From Lachnospiraceae bacterium (GTDB taxonomy: Bacteria; Bacillota; Clostridia; Lachnospirales; Lachnospiraceae): a stretch of DNA of 13,514 nt. The position numbers were made by a program, and so were the translations under genes. The DNA lies in the NCBI GenBank assembly GCA_003542935.1, contig DPJQ01000012.1:1-13514 (forward strand). The letters run 5' to 3'. How positions within the stretch are numbered: position 1 is the stretch's first letter; the number at the start of each line of letters is the position of its first letter. The notes under the pieces are model-generated. The model ran no database searches, was not told the origin of the DNA, and saw only the letters and a program-made list of their open reading frames with translations. Shown in pieces: positions 6,773 through 13,514 of the stretch.

Positions 6773-6796
6773 AAAAAAAGGATGCTCCCGCATCCT
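6773..6796 (-). terminator. Rho-independent terminator of the catabolic operon
   Basis: GGATGC at 6780-6785 pairs with GCATCC at 6790-6795 around a 4-base loop; the flanking A6779 and T6796 can extend the stem. On the minus strand it is followed by seven T residues (complement of 6773-6779). It lies about 65 bases beyond the last catabolic gene and about 120 bases before the acpP start, so it separates the two operons. The plus strand also shows a T-rich run after the stem, so it may work in both directions. Confidence 0.82.
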
Positions 6797-6859
6797 AATT
6801 TTTCCAGCTATTCTGTATTTTTATACCGATTTCCCGGTATTTTCTTTTCCGGCTCCTTT

Positions 6860-7963
6860 TCATATGCGTCCTATGCGGTCCGCTGCCCGCACAATAGCCT
6901 GCACCTTTTCCGTGGGCACATTGGCCTCTATATCAGCCAATATGATATCACAAGGCCCCAGCGCCTCATGAATATACGCAAAATCCCGGACGATCTCATC
7001 CAAATTACTATAACAGACCTTTGTTGGACTATATACTACGCCGCGTCGGGCATCAGGGAAGGTACGGCGCATTCTTTCCAAATCTGTATCCATACCCATA
7101 TCGATATAGCCCACCTTTTTGATCCGGCGCATCTCCTCGATATAGGGTGTGGCATTCCAGTTGCAGGTATGTATGCCATAACGTCCAAAAGCCTGGGACA
7201 GTCTCTGGTCATGGGGCAGGACAAAGGTTTGATAGGCTTCCGGAGAAATCATATTCACTACACAGTTTGAACTGGTACACAAGTCTATCTCAAACCCGGA
7301 TTTCCTCTGCCGTTCCTGGATCATCCGGTTAACACACAGGATCGTTTCGCAGATATGGCCAAACAGCTGCCGGACAAAATCCGGATCCTCAATAATGTCA
7401 AGAAAAATATTCTGTCCCCTGAGCCGGAAAGCCGTGTTAATCACCCCCTGATACCCGTGGATATAGCCGGATATCATACCCCAGCGTTTTTCTATGATAT
7501 CCATCTGCCGCCATAGATCCTGAAACAGAGGATTGGTCTCCGGATCAAAAGGTGCAAGGTCGGACAAAGCCTCTTTGGGCATGATCTCACTGGTATTCAG
7601 AGACGGCCAGTTTCCGGCAAAATAGTGGATGTCCGGCTTATACAACCCTGGAATCAAAAGGGCTCCATAGACTCCGGAAATTGTAGCACAGTCCGGATCC
7701 ACCCCATCATGTACAGAGGGCCTGAAATGCTCTATTGACGGAAAAAGCTCCGTCAGGTATTTTTTCATGGCCATCAGTGATTCATAGCGGTACACCGGAT
7801 CACAATGCCATCTGCGGGAGAAATCAATACCCAGACGCTCCTGATACCACAGAGGGGTAAAGCCCAAAGACACCCGGAAATCACTTTCATCCCCCCTGCA
7901 GGGTTCCCGCAGACCCGGGCCAGAGATTGGAATATAACTTCTCAGCGTATAATCTTTGTCCAT
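6860..7963 (-). CDS. URO-D superfamily protein (methyltransferase/decarboxylase-like), divergent
   Basis: The 367-residue product belongs to the uroporphyrinogen decarboxylase superfamily, which includes heme-pathway HemE and the cobamide-dependent methyltransferases MtaA, MtbA and CmuA. It is not HemE: the HemE N-terminal substrate motifs are absent. The best landmark is GIHTCNWNATPYIEEMRRI (His265, Cys267), which corresponds to the HxCG zinc motif of the methyltransferases but has Asn where Gly is usual. Cys317 and Cys338 lie further on and either could be a third ligand. SNCVVNMISPEAYQTFVLP at 232-250 matches the strand and helix that precede the motif in this fold. The start ATG has AAGGAGG 5 bases upstream and follows the kinase stop by 17 bases. 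It is the last gene of the operon, before a terminator. No corrinoid protein is seen. Substrate unknown. Confidence 0.85.
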   Translation of the reverse strand: MDKDYTLRSYIPISGPGLREPCRGDESDFRVSLGFTPLWYQERLGIDFSRRWHCDPVYRYESLMAMKKYLTELFPSIEHFRPSVHDGVDPDCATISGVYGALLIPGLYKPDIHYFAGNWPSLNTSEIMPKEALSDLAPFDPETNPLFQDLWRQMDIIEKRWGMISGYIHGYQGVINTAFRLRGQNIFLDIIEDPDFVRQLFGHICETILCVNRMIQERQRKSGFEIDLCTSSNCVVNMISPEAYQTFVLPHDQRLSQAFGRYGIHTCNWNATPYIEEMRRIKKVGYIDMGMDTDLERMRRTFPDARRGVVYSPTKVCYSNLDEIVRDFAYIHEALGPCDIILADIEANVPTEKVQAIVRAADRIGRI

Positions 7964-7980
7964 ATATCCTCCTTATGTCA

Positions 7981-8919
7981 TCATTCCAGTATACTTTGTT
8001 CCCCCCTCTCCCGGCAGAACGCATTTACGTCCTCACGGGCAGGCAAAGAGGGATAAGCTCCTTTTCTGGTCACAGCCAAGGCTCCGCATTGACAGGCAAG
8101 ACGCGCTGCTGCCTGTGGGGCAGCCCCCGCCCGGAGCCCGGCCACAAACCCTGCCGTAAAACTGTCTCCTGCTGCCGTAGTATCCACCGCCCAAACCGAA
8201 TAAGCAGGCGTCATAAAATGTCGGTTCCGATCCATATAAAAGCAGCCCCTTTCTCCCAGTTTTACCAGGACGCAACTTGGTCCCGCATCCAAAATCTGCT
8301 GACAGGCTTCCATCAACTCTTCCTCCGATTCAGGACTCCTGCCGGTCAGGGCCGCCAGCTCGCTTTTGTTAGGACTGATACACCAGGCGCGCCGCAGTTG
8401 CTTCAGGCTGCAGCCGCGAATTGGGCCGGCATCCACCACAGCCGGGACACCCAACGCCGCCGCCTTTTCTAAGAGAAACTCTATCACTTCCAACGGAATC
8501 TCCAGCTGCAGAAGCAGCAGTCCACAGTGCTCAAGCACCGGCAGCACACGCTGTTTCATATCTCCAACGGTCAGCCTCTCATTAGCACCAGGCACTACAA
8601 TAATCCTGTTTTCCCCTGTTTGCTCCAGAAGGATATAGGCACTGCCAGTCTCCGCCTCCTTTTCAAGAATCAGCCCCGTATCCAGCCCGCGGCCGTGAAA
8701 CATGGAAAGCAGCGCAGCGCCTTTATCATCCCGGCCCACCGCTCCGCAAAAGAAAGTGGGAATTCCCAGACCGTGGAGGGCCAGTGCCTGGTTCGCTCCT
8801 TTCCCGCCGCCCGCCTGCATCTGATCATAGCAGTATATACTTTCACCACCCTCCGGCATCCGCGGCAGCGTAAAAAATACGTCCATATTGATACTCCCCA
8901 CCACCATCACCGGTTTCAT
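7981..8919 (-). CDS. PfkB-family carbohydrate kinase (ribokinase-like)
   Basis: This is a 312-residue sugar or nucleoside kinase of the ribokinase/PfkB fold. The N-terminal VVGSINMDVFFTLPRMPEGG resembles ribokinase, with Asn11 and Asp13 in the sugar-binding region. GGGKGANQALALHGLG at 37-52 is the PfkB signature 1. The second signature, VDTTAAGDSFTAGFVAGL at 245-262, carries the catalytic base Asp252. It probably phosphorylates a sugar or sugar acid that the neighbouring ABC transporter imports or that the DapA-like lyase or dehydrogenase produces. Ribokinase, 2-keto-3-deoxygluconate kinase and other PfkB members cannot be told apart here, so no gene symbol is given. The ATG has AGGAGGT 9 bases upstream, 27 bases after the lyase gene, and the URO-D gene follows after 17 bases. 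Confidence 0.92.
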   Translation of the reverse strand: MKPVMVVGSINMDVFFTLPRMPEGGESIYCYDQMQAGGGKGANQALALHGLGIPTFFCGAVGRDDKGAALLSMFHGRGLDTGLILEKEAETGSAYILLEQTGENRIIVVPGANERLTVGDMKQRVLPVLEHCGLLLLQLEIPLEVIEFLLEKAAALGVPAVVDAGPIRGCSLKQLRRAWCISPNKSELAALTGRSPESEEELMEACQQILDAGPSCVLVKLGERGCFYMDRNRHFMTPAYSVWAVDTTAAGDSFTAGFVAGLRAGAAPQAAARLACQCGALAVTRKGAYPSLPAREDVNAFCRERGEQSILE

Positions 8920-8946
8920 ACACGCACACCTCCTGCTCTTTTTCTG

Positions 8947-9867
8947 TCAATTCTGCATACCCAAACGTCCTCGAAGTATCCTCTCACTCCCCCGCAATTT
9001 CTCCACCATTGTCTTCCACTCCGGCCGCAGAGCATCTTCATGGATCCGGCGGGATGTAAGGCGGATTGGCATACCGTCTAATGCCAGCTTATATTTGGCG
9101 CAAACCGGATAAGCACAGCCTTCAATCAAAGAGGACAGGGCAAAAAAGGAGGACACCTCTTCCGCTTCCGCCGCATCGTAATGTTTCGTCATCCAGACAT
9201 ACAGATCGGGATGAAAATTGGCCATCACACCACAGTAACCGTGGGCGCCCCGCTTCAGACTCTGCCGCAGCGTGGCGGAATTAGCGTCAAACAGTTTCAT
9301 ATCTGTGCCGGCAAGGGCCTCGAGTTTCTCCTCTATACTGGGCAGATGGCCACAGGTATCTTTGAGAAACCGAAAACGTCCCGTAGCCGCACACCACCCC
9401 AAAAGCTTCGGGGACATGGCCCGCTGAAAAGGATATGGACACTCATACAATCCCAGCGGCAGTTCCTCCGGCAGATGATCCAGCAGAAATTCCACATTCC
9501 TTTTCCACACATCATCTCCTTCGGACAGCGGGTCCAGTCGGTTTGTGATCAGGACGATCCCGCAGACCCCCGTATCCGCCATAGCCTGAAGCTCATACAA
9601 CTGATCCTGGCGCGTACCGGCAATGTGACCGGAGGCCATCACCGGAAGGCCTGCAGCACTTTTACAGCAGGCTTTTGCCAGGGACACTCTCTCCTCCAGC
9701 GTCATATAATAAATTTCGCTGGACTGGCAGGCCGCAAACAGTCCGTTTACCCCTTTTTCCTTATACCAGGACACAAGTGCGTCTAACGCTCCGAAATCTA
9801 TACTATTGTCTGCGTTAAAAGGCGTCAGCATCACCGGCCACACGCCGTTCGGTATTTTTTCATTCAT
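8947..9867 (-). CDS. DapA-family (class I aldolase) pyruvate-dependent lyase
   Basis: The 306-residue protein belongs to the dihydrodipicolinate synthase / N-acetylneuraminate lyase family, TIM barrels that form a Schiff base with a 2-keto acid. GVWPVMLTPFNADNSIDFGA at 8-27 is the family start. The Schiff-base lysine is most likely Lys169 in RFRFLKDTCGH, with Tyr141 in GLYECPYPF as the catalytic tyrosine. The usual GTTGE motif is replaced by CQSSE at 47-51, so the keto-acid carboxylate pocket differs from true DapA. In a sugar operon, aldol cleavage of a 2-keto-3-deoxy acid is more likely than lysine synthesis. A GTG codon 9 bases upstream is in frame, but the ATG at 9867, with AGGTGA 5 bases upstream, is preferred. 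It lies 15 bases after the second URO-D gene. Confidence 0.9.
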   Translation of the reverse strand: MNEKIPNGVWPVMLTPFNADNSIDFGALDALVSWYKEKGVNGLFAACQSSEIYYMTLEERVSLAKACCKSAAGLPVMASGHIAGTRQDQLYELQAMADTGVCGIVLITNRLDPLSEGDDVWKRNVEFLLDHLPEELPLGLYECPYPFQRAMSPKLLGWCAATGRFRFLKDTCGHLPSIEEKLEALAGTDMKLFDANSATLRQSLKRGAHGYCGVMANFHPDLYVWMTKHYDAAEAEEVSSFFALSSLIEGCAYPVCAKYKLALDGMPIRLTSRRIHEDALRPEWKTMVEKLRGSERILRGRLGMQN

Positions 9868-9882
9868 ATATTTCACCTTTTC

Positions 9883-10854
9883 TTATACACGGAACGTTGT
9901 CACCCGGGATACTGCAGCCTCGATCAGGTCATCCCGCAGACCCAGGGCATCATTTTTATTGGCAATCAGGATCAGGCCGCCGTGTTCTGTGTTCAAATGA
10001 TCCACAAAAGACCGGATCTCCCTGTCAATACTCTTTGCATCCCCGGCAATACCGTTTTGCTGGTAGCTGACAGAGCAGGAAAAACAGATCTTCCCGGCAA
10101 ACCGCCTGCCCAGCTCTTCCACGCCATTGAGAGAAACCTGGCCAAGATTCAGCACATCCACACCACAGTCAATGATCTCAGGAATCAAATCAATAATCTT
10201 ACCGCAACTGTGAAGATACACATCCAACCCCAGGCTGTGAGCCAGCTCCACCTGCCTGATCAGCCGGGGCTTGATAAACTCCCGCCACATGGGAACAGAG
10301 ATAAACAGATTGTTCTGGGTGCCATAATCATCTGCCAGCCCCAGGGCATCGAAACCATACTCCGGAAGCAGACGGATGATCTCCTCCTCGATACCGAATA
10401 CCCGATCCGCCAGCCATTTTACATATTCCGGCTCCGCATACAAATCCACCAGCAACTCTTCAAATCCCCGCATCAGACACATGATAGAGAAACCGGACAG
10501 ACCCAGGTCACCGATCAGATAGCGATCTTTTCCCCATTGTTCAAAGAGTTCCAGAGCCGTCTGAAAACGTCTCGGATCCTGGGGATCCGGCCACGAAAGA
10601 CTCTCAAAAAGCTTCCAGGAAGTGAGGTTCGGCTCAGAAGGGCCGAAATTAAGATCGGGATTTCTGTTCAGCCAATGGAATCCCCACTCTGAATACTCTT
10701 GATCTACCCCCACATTGTGCAAACCCACAGGAACGTTCAGCACATCGCTGTTTGCCAGTTTCTCGCCTCTATCCCCCCGGTTCCTGTATACGGGTATACG
10801 TTCCGGATCCCGAAAATGAATGGCCTTTCTGACAAGCTCTTTGCTGCTACTCAT
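9883..10854 (-). CDS. URO-D superfamily protein with HxCG metal motif (MtaA/CmuA-like)
   Basis: This 323-residue protein is a second member of the uroporphyrinogen decarboxylase superfamily, shorter than and only distantly like the other. It has the classical methyltransferase-type motif DVYLHSCGKIIDLIPEIIDC (211-230) with His215 and Cys217, followed by GVDVLNLGQ; Cys257 or Cys260, in ICFSCSVS, may be the third zinc ligand. LVRKAIHFRDPERIPVY at 7-23 is typical of the family N-terminus. The related enzymes move methyl groups between a corrinoid protein and a thiol; others are uncharacterised. Start choice: the frame has an ATG at 10860, but the GGGAGG site abuts it; the ATG at 10854 has a proper 6-base spacing. 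The gene stands between the sugar-binding lipoprotein, after a hairpin, and the DapA-like lyase. Substrate unknown. Confidence 0.88.
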   Translation of the reverse strand: MSSSKELVRKAIHFRDPERIPVYRNRGDRGEKLANSDVLNVPVGLHNVGVDQEYSEWGFHWLNRNPDLNFGPSEPNLTSWKLFESLSWPDPQDPRRFQTALELFEQWGKDRYLIGDLGLSGFSIMCLMRGFEELLVDLYAEPEYVKWLADRVFGIEEEIIRLLPEYGFDALGLADDYGTQNNLFISVPMWREFIKPRLIRQVELAHSLGLDVYLHSCGKIIDLIPEIIDCGVDVLNLGQVSLNGVEELGRRFAGKICFSCSVSYQQNGIAGDAKSIDREIRSFVDHLNTEHGGLILIANKNDALGLRDDLIEAAVSRVTTFRV

Positions 10855-10878
10855 AATCATCCTCCCTGTTATTCATCT

Positions 10879-10903
10879 CCGGGGCGGCTTGCAGCCACCC
10901 CGG
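10879..10903 (-). other. Strong intercistronic hairpin after the sugar-binding-protein gene
   Basis: Bases 10879-10889 pair with 10893-10903 through 11 bp (one G-U in the minus-strand RNA) around a 3-base loop, and both ends are CCGG-rich. The minus strand beyond it is purine-rich with no T run, so it is not a standard terminator. It sits 18 bases past the binding-protein stop and about 16 bases before the ribosome site of the next gene. Such stems commonly protect the upstream mRNA from 3' exonucleases and allow the binding protein to be made in excess; that role is inference. Confidence 0.65.
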
Positions 10904-10920
10904 AATCCGATACGCGATCG

Positions 10921-12345
10921 CTAATTTAACGCATATCCTTTTGCGTCTTCAAAAAGCCCGGCTGCCGCATTCTGGGCACTCTCTCCTCCGACAATCACCG
11001 ACTGCAGCGCGTTACAGATGGGAAAAGTCAAAGAAAACTGACTTCCGGCAGTCAAAACGGCCGGATCCGTCACACCGTAACCAGTGTACACAGTTTTATT
11101 GCTCTGAATAAACTCAAAAGCTGTTTTTCCCACGCCGTCGGCATACTTTTCTTTCTCACCGAAATCCGCAAACACCGGTGCATTTAAAGGAAAGAGCTGC
11201 TCAATCCAACCGTCATACCAGTCACCGGTCATCATGTATTTGATCAGTGCCTTTGCCCCATCCGGATTCTTCGAACTTTCGCTGACCGCGAAGGACATGA
11301 TCCCTGCCTGGTTCACAGTACCATCTGTACCCGCAGGAACGGGCGCCACCCAGGTATTTTCCAGCAGTTCAGCATAATCTTCACTGTCTGTCATGGCATT
11401 ATATAGCGTGAAAGAATTCATAACCATGGCTGTAGTTCCATTTAAATAAGAAGCGTTATTTCCACCTCCGTCCCAGGTGGACGCATCGGGGGGAATCAAG
11501 CCATCTTCATACATCTTTGCGTAGGTACCGATCAGATCTTCCATCAGCTTCACGTCTTTTTCGTCTTCACTGATAGAACCATCCTCGTTCCAGAGTTTCC
11601 CTCCATTAGCAAAATACCAGCACCACAGGAAATTGGCCTCATCATCGTCATCACTGGCGCCAAATCCGGTACCCGCACTATACACACCATCTACGGCGCC
11701 ATCTAATTTGTAAGCCACATCCACATACTCTTCCCATGTGGAGGGGATGTCCGCCTCCCCGAGACCGGCTGCCGTAAAGACATCCTTGCGGCAGAAAAGA
11801 CCTATAGCAGACTCATACAGAGGAATCAACGGGAGCTTTTCCCCAAAAGTAGACACACTTCGCAGAGATCCCACAAAAGGCCTGTCCGCTTCGATCTCCT
11901 CATAGAGATCTGTCAGATCCAAAAACGGAATGGACTCGGAAATCGACAGAAGCATACCCGCATGAACAATACAAATATCCGGCATCGTACCGGACTGCAG
12001 GGCCGTAGCAAGCTGGGTGGGCATCTCTGCTGCCGCGATCTGTTCCACCGTGACATCGGCACCTTCAAAAGATTTCAGCTGCTCCGCCAGGCTTGTATTG
12101 GCTTCCTCGTTAAAAAGAGCTACAATCCAGACGGTAAGATCTCCCCCCTCCGCGGATGTACTGCCAGCCGTACCGGTGTCAGAAGAATCCAATGTTGACA
12201 CACTGCCGGAATCAGCGGCCTGACTTTCGTCGGATGTCCCAGACACATTTTCCGCAGGCGTTTCAGCATTTTTGCTGCTGCACCCGACCAGGCCAGTCAT
12301 CAGACACGCAGTGGCGAAAAGGATTGCCATTAGTTTCGTTTTCAT
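10921..12345 (-). CDS. ABC transporter sugar-binding lipoprotein (family 1 extracellular solute-binding protein)
   Basis: The 474-residue protein captures a sugar or sugar derivative outside the membrane for an ABC importer. It has a lipoprotein signal peptide (MKTKLMAILFATACLMTGLV) and a LVGC lipobox with Cys22 as the lipid anchor. A Ser/Thr/Glu-rich linker (about 23-68) is followed by the binding domain from LTVWIVALFNEEAN at 70. Internal landmarks of the family are LNGTTAMVMNSF, GIMSFAVSESSKNPDGAKAL and the aromatic stretch FLWCWYFANGGKLW. Start: the ATG at 12345 has AAGGAGG 6 bases upstream and begins the signal peptide. The frame is open another 95 codons upstream, but that overlaps the dehydrogenase gene and is rejected. 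It is 56 bases from the dehydrogenase stop and followed by a strong hairpin. The ligand cannot be told from sequence. Confidence 0.93.
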   Translation of the reverse strand: MKTKLMAILFATACLMTGLVGCSSKNAETPAENVSGTSDESQAADSGSVSTLDSSDTGTAGSTSAEGGDLTVWIVALFNEEANTSLAEQLKSFEGADVTVEQIAAAEMPTQLATALQSGTMPDICIVHAGMLLSISESIPFLDLTDLYEEIEADRPFVGSLRSVSTFGEKLPLIPLYESAIGLFCRKDVFTAAGLGEADIPSTWEEYVDVAYKLDGAVDGVYSAGTGFGASDDDDEANFLWCWYFANGGKLWNEDGSISEDEKDVKLMEDLIGTYAKMYEDGLIPPDASTWDGGGNNASYLNGTTAMVMNSFTLYNAMTDSEDYAELLENTWVAPVPAGTDGTVNQAGIMSFAVSESSKNPDGAKALIKYMMTGDWYDGWIEQLFPLNAPVFADFGEKEKYADGVGKTAFEFIQSNKTVYTGYGVTDPAVLTAGSQFSLTFPICNALQSVIVGGESAQNAAAGLFEDAKGYALN

Positions 12346-12401
12346 AGTATACCTCCTTTTGGTTTTGTTTAAATCAGCCCTCCCTGACGGGCAGGCCATA
12401 T

Positions 12402-13388
12402 TTAACGATTTACATGAAACACATATTCCGGATTTACAATATTTTCCGGCATCTGCCCCGCCAGAAACTGCAGGATAGACTCCGCCAGCATCTCCTGTCC
12501 CCTCTGATCCGTCTCCAGAGTCGTACCGCCAACATGGCTGGTCAGACAGATTTTTTCTTCCGCAAACAAGGGTGAATGCAAGGGAAGGGGTTCCTGTACT
12601 GTCACGTCCAGGCCGGCTCCGGCCAGCCACCCCTTTGCCAGTGCCCGAAGCAGATCCTCCTCACAGAGCACCCCGCCTCTGGATGTATTGATCAGATATG
12701 CCGTGGGTTTCATTACAGACAGCAGCCGTTCATTCACCATACCCGCCGTCTGAGGAGTGAGAGGCAGATGCAAACTGACAAAATCACTTTCGGCAAAAAG
12801 CGTTTCTGTCTCTTCCACCTTCTCCACTTCCCAAGCCCTGGCCTCATCCCAGGTCAGCATCGGATCCAGGGCCAAGACCCGTACCCCGAAACCACCGAGG
12901 AGTCGGCGAAGTTGACGCGGAATATGCCCGAAGCCCATGAGGCCCACCGTCTTTCCCTGCAAAAGGTTCCCGCTGCCCACCGTGACAACTCCCGCTTTCC
13001 TGTAATCAGCCTCCGCCCTGGTGAAACCGCGGCTTAGATTCAGCATATGCAACAGCGTCAGTTCAGCCACCGCCGGAGCATTATAGCCCGGGATATTGGC
13101 AACGGCTATTCCCCTTTCCGTCAAAGCCGGAATATCTATATTGTCCAACCCCACACCGAAACGGATCACCAGGCGTACCTTTCCTCCACATGCCTCAGCG
13201 GCTCTGGCATCCCAGCGCTCGGGACCGGAAATAACAATATCCCTCTCGGCTGCGGCGCGAATCGTCGCTTCGGCATCCCCTGGAGGCAGGATCATCGAAG
13301 TCAGCGTATGGCCCTGCTTTTCCAGCAGTTCCCTGAGACATCGGATATCTACCTTCGATTCATCAATACAGATCAGAATCTGGCTCAT
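12402..13388 (-). CDS. NAD-dependent D-2-hydroxyacid dehydrogenase
   Basis: The 328-residue enzyme interconverts a D-2-hydroxyacid and its 2-keto acid with NAD(H). The Rossmann fold motif is GKTVGLMGFGHIPRQLRRL at 145-163; the third glycine of GxGxxG is Pro157. The catalytic residues are Arg237 (in NTSRGGVLCEEDLL), Glu266 (in LDVTVQEPLP) and His285 (in LTSHVGG). The N-terminal RFGVGLDNIDIPALTERGIAVANIPG (written as two parts: RFGVGLDNID at 76-85 and GIAVANIPG at 93-101) is typical of the phosphoglycerate dehydrogenase-like group. No ACT or other extra domain is present, so it is a short form, not a full SerA. It may act on 2-ketogluconate, hydroxypyruvate, glyoxylate or a similar acid. The ATG has AAAGGAG 6 bases upstream and follows the permease stop by 24 bases. 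It lies between two transporter genes. Confidence 0.92.
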   Translation of the reverse strand: MSQILICIDESKVDIRCLRELLEKQGHTLTSMILPPGDAEATIRAAAERDIVISGPERWDARAAEACGGKVRLVIRFGVGLDNIDIPALTERGIAVANIPGYNAPAVAELTLLHMLNLSRGFTRAEADYRKAGVVTVGSGNLLQGKTVGLMGFGHIPRQLRRLLGGFGVRVLALDPMLTWDEARAWEVEKVEETETLFAESDFVSLHLPLTPQTAGMVNERLLSVMKPTAYLINTSRGGVLCEEDLLRALAKGWLAGAGLDVTVQEPLPLHSPLFAEEKICLTSHVGGTTLETDQRGQEMLAESILQFLAGQMPENIVNPEYVFHVNR

Positions 13389-13412
13389 ATTTTTCTCCTT
13401 TCCTGCGGTCTT

Positions 13413-13514
13413 CTATTCCTTGACAGCACCGGCTGTCATGCCGCCGATAATAAACCTGTTCGCAAAAGTATACAATACCACTGCCGGGATACTGGCCAGG
13501 GTACCAGCCGCCAT
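13413..13514 (-). CDS. ABC transporter permease, C-terminal fragment (MalG-type, partial)
   Basis: The last 33 residues of a protein running into the window from the right are visible; the ATG at the edge is an internal methionine. The residues LASIPAVVLYTFANRFIIGG and then MTAGAVKE match the C-terminus of MalG/UgpE-type sugar ABC permeases, which end in a hydrophobic segment, an aromatic-F-basic-F patch, a G[GL]..GAVK motif and a short tail. The stop codon is TAG at 13413-13415. It should form the membrane channel with a second permease located outside the window, serving the binding lipoprotein encoded two genes later. Too little is present to give a substrate or symbol. Confidence 0.88.
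   Translation of the reverse strand: MAAGTLASIPAVVLYTFANRFIIGGMTAGAVKE

Noticed and set aside
6860..7963. Identification as heme-pathway hemE
   Set aside because: HemE N-terminal substrate-binding motifs are absent and no other heme genes are near.
8947..9876. Identification of the DapA-family gene as lysine-pathway dapA
   Set aside because: The GTTGE motif is missing and the setting is a sugar operon, so a lysine biosynthesis role is unlikely.
10879..10903. Hairpin read as a rho-independent terminator
   Set aside because: No T-rich run follows on either strand, and the downstream genes appear to have no promoter of their own nearby.
12346..12630. 95-codon N-terminal extension of the sugar-binding protein
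   Set aside because: It overlaps the dehydrogenase gene, would bury the lipoprotein signal peptide, and the ATG at 12345 has an excellent ribosome site.
1..13514. CRISPR arrays, tRNA, rRNA, phage or defence genes
   Set aside because: No regularly spaced repeats, tRNA-like cloverleaf, rRNA stretches or such protein families were seen on either strand.

Overview
The window reads as a chromosomal segment of an anaerobic Firmicute, most likely a Lachnospiraceae-type Clostridium. This rests on strong AGGAGG ribosome binding sites, FabK as the enoyl reductase, the acpP-fabK-fabD-fabG-fabF-accB-fabZ-accC-accD gene order, and a lipoprotein-type sugar transporter operon. No taxonomic search was possible. 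Every gene supported here lies on the minus strand, so transcription runs from high to low coordinates; the long plus-strand open frames are antisense shadows.

Right part (13514 down to about 6860): a carbohydrate or sugar-acid uptake and catabolism operon that begins outside the window. In transcription order it holds the C-terminus of a MalG-type ABC permease, a D-2-hydroxyacid dehydrogenase, a sugar-binding lipoprotein, a URO-D superfamily protein with an HxCG metal motif, a DapA-family lyase, a ribokinase-like PfkB kinase, and a second, divergent URO-D superfamily protein. A strong 11-bp intercistronic hairpin follows the binding-protein gene. A rho-independent terminator at about 6773-6796 closes the operon. 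The gene content suggests uptake, oxidation or reduction at C2, aldol cleavage of a 2-keto acid and phosphorylation. The two URO-D-like proteins (a fold used by cobamide-dependent methyltransferases and uroporphyrinogen decarboxylase) have no obvious role in that scheme and are the most functionally open part of the window.

Left part (about 6770 down to 1): a compact type II fatty-acid synthesis operon. A TATAAT promoter with two direct repeats upstream precedes acpP. Then come fabK, fabD and fabG, a 252-bp gap, fabF, accB, a 95-bp gap, fabZ, accC, and the first 16 codons of accD at the window edge. Most junctions are overlapping or separated by 4-11 bp, which suggests translational coupling. 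Together the genes supply malonyl-CoA (Acc), load it on ACP (FabD), condense (FabF), reduce (FabG), dehydrate (FabZ) and reduce again (FabK). No fabH or fabT lies at the usual upstream end.

The most striking non-coding feature sits in the fabG-fabF gap. It is a 186-bp element (3619-3804) bounded by a perfect 28-bp inverted repeat, and the inner sequence can also pair with itself in several nested helices. It looks like an inserted palindromic repeat or a structured RNA.
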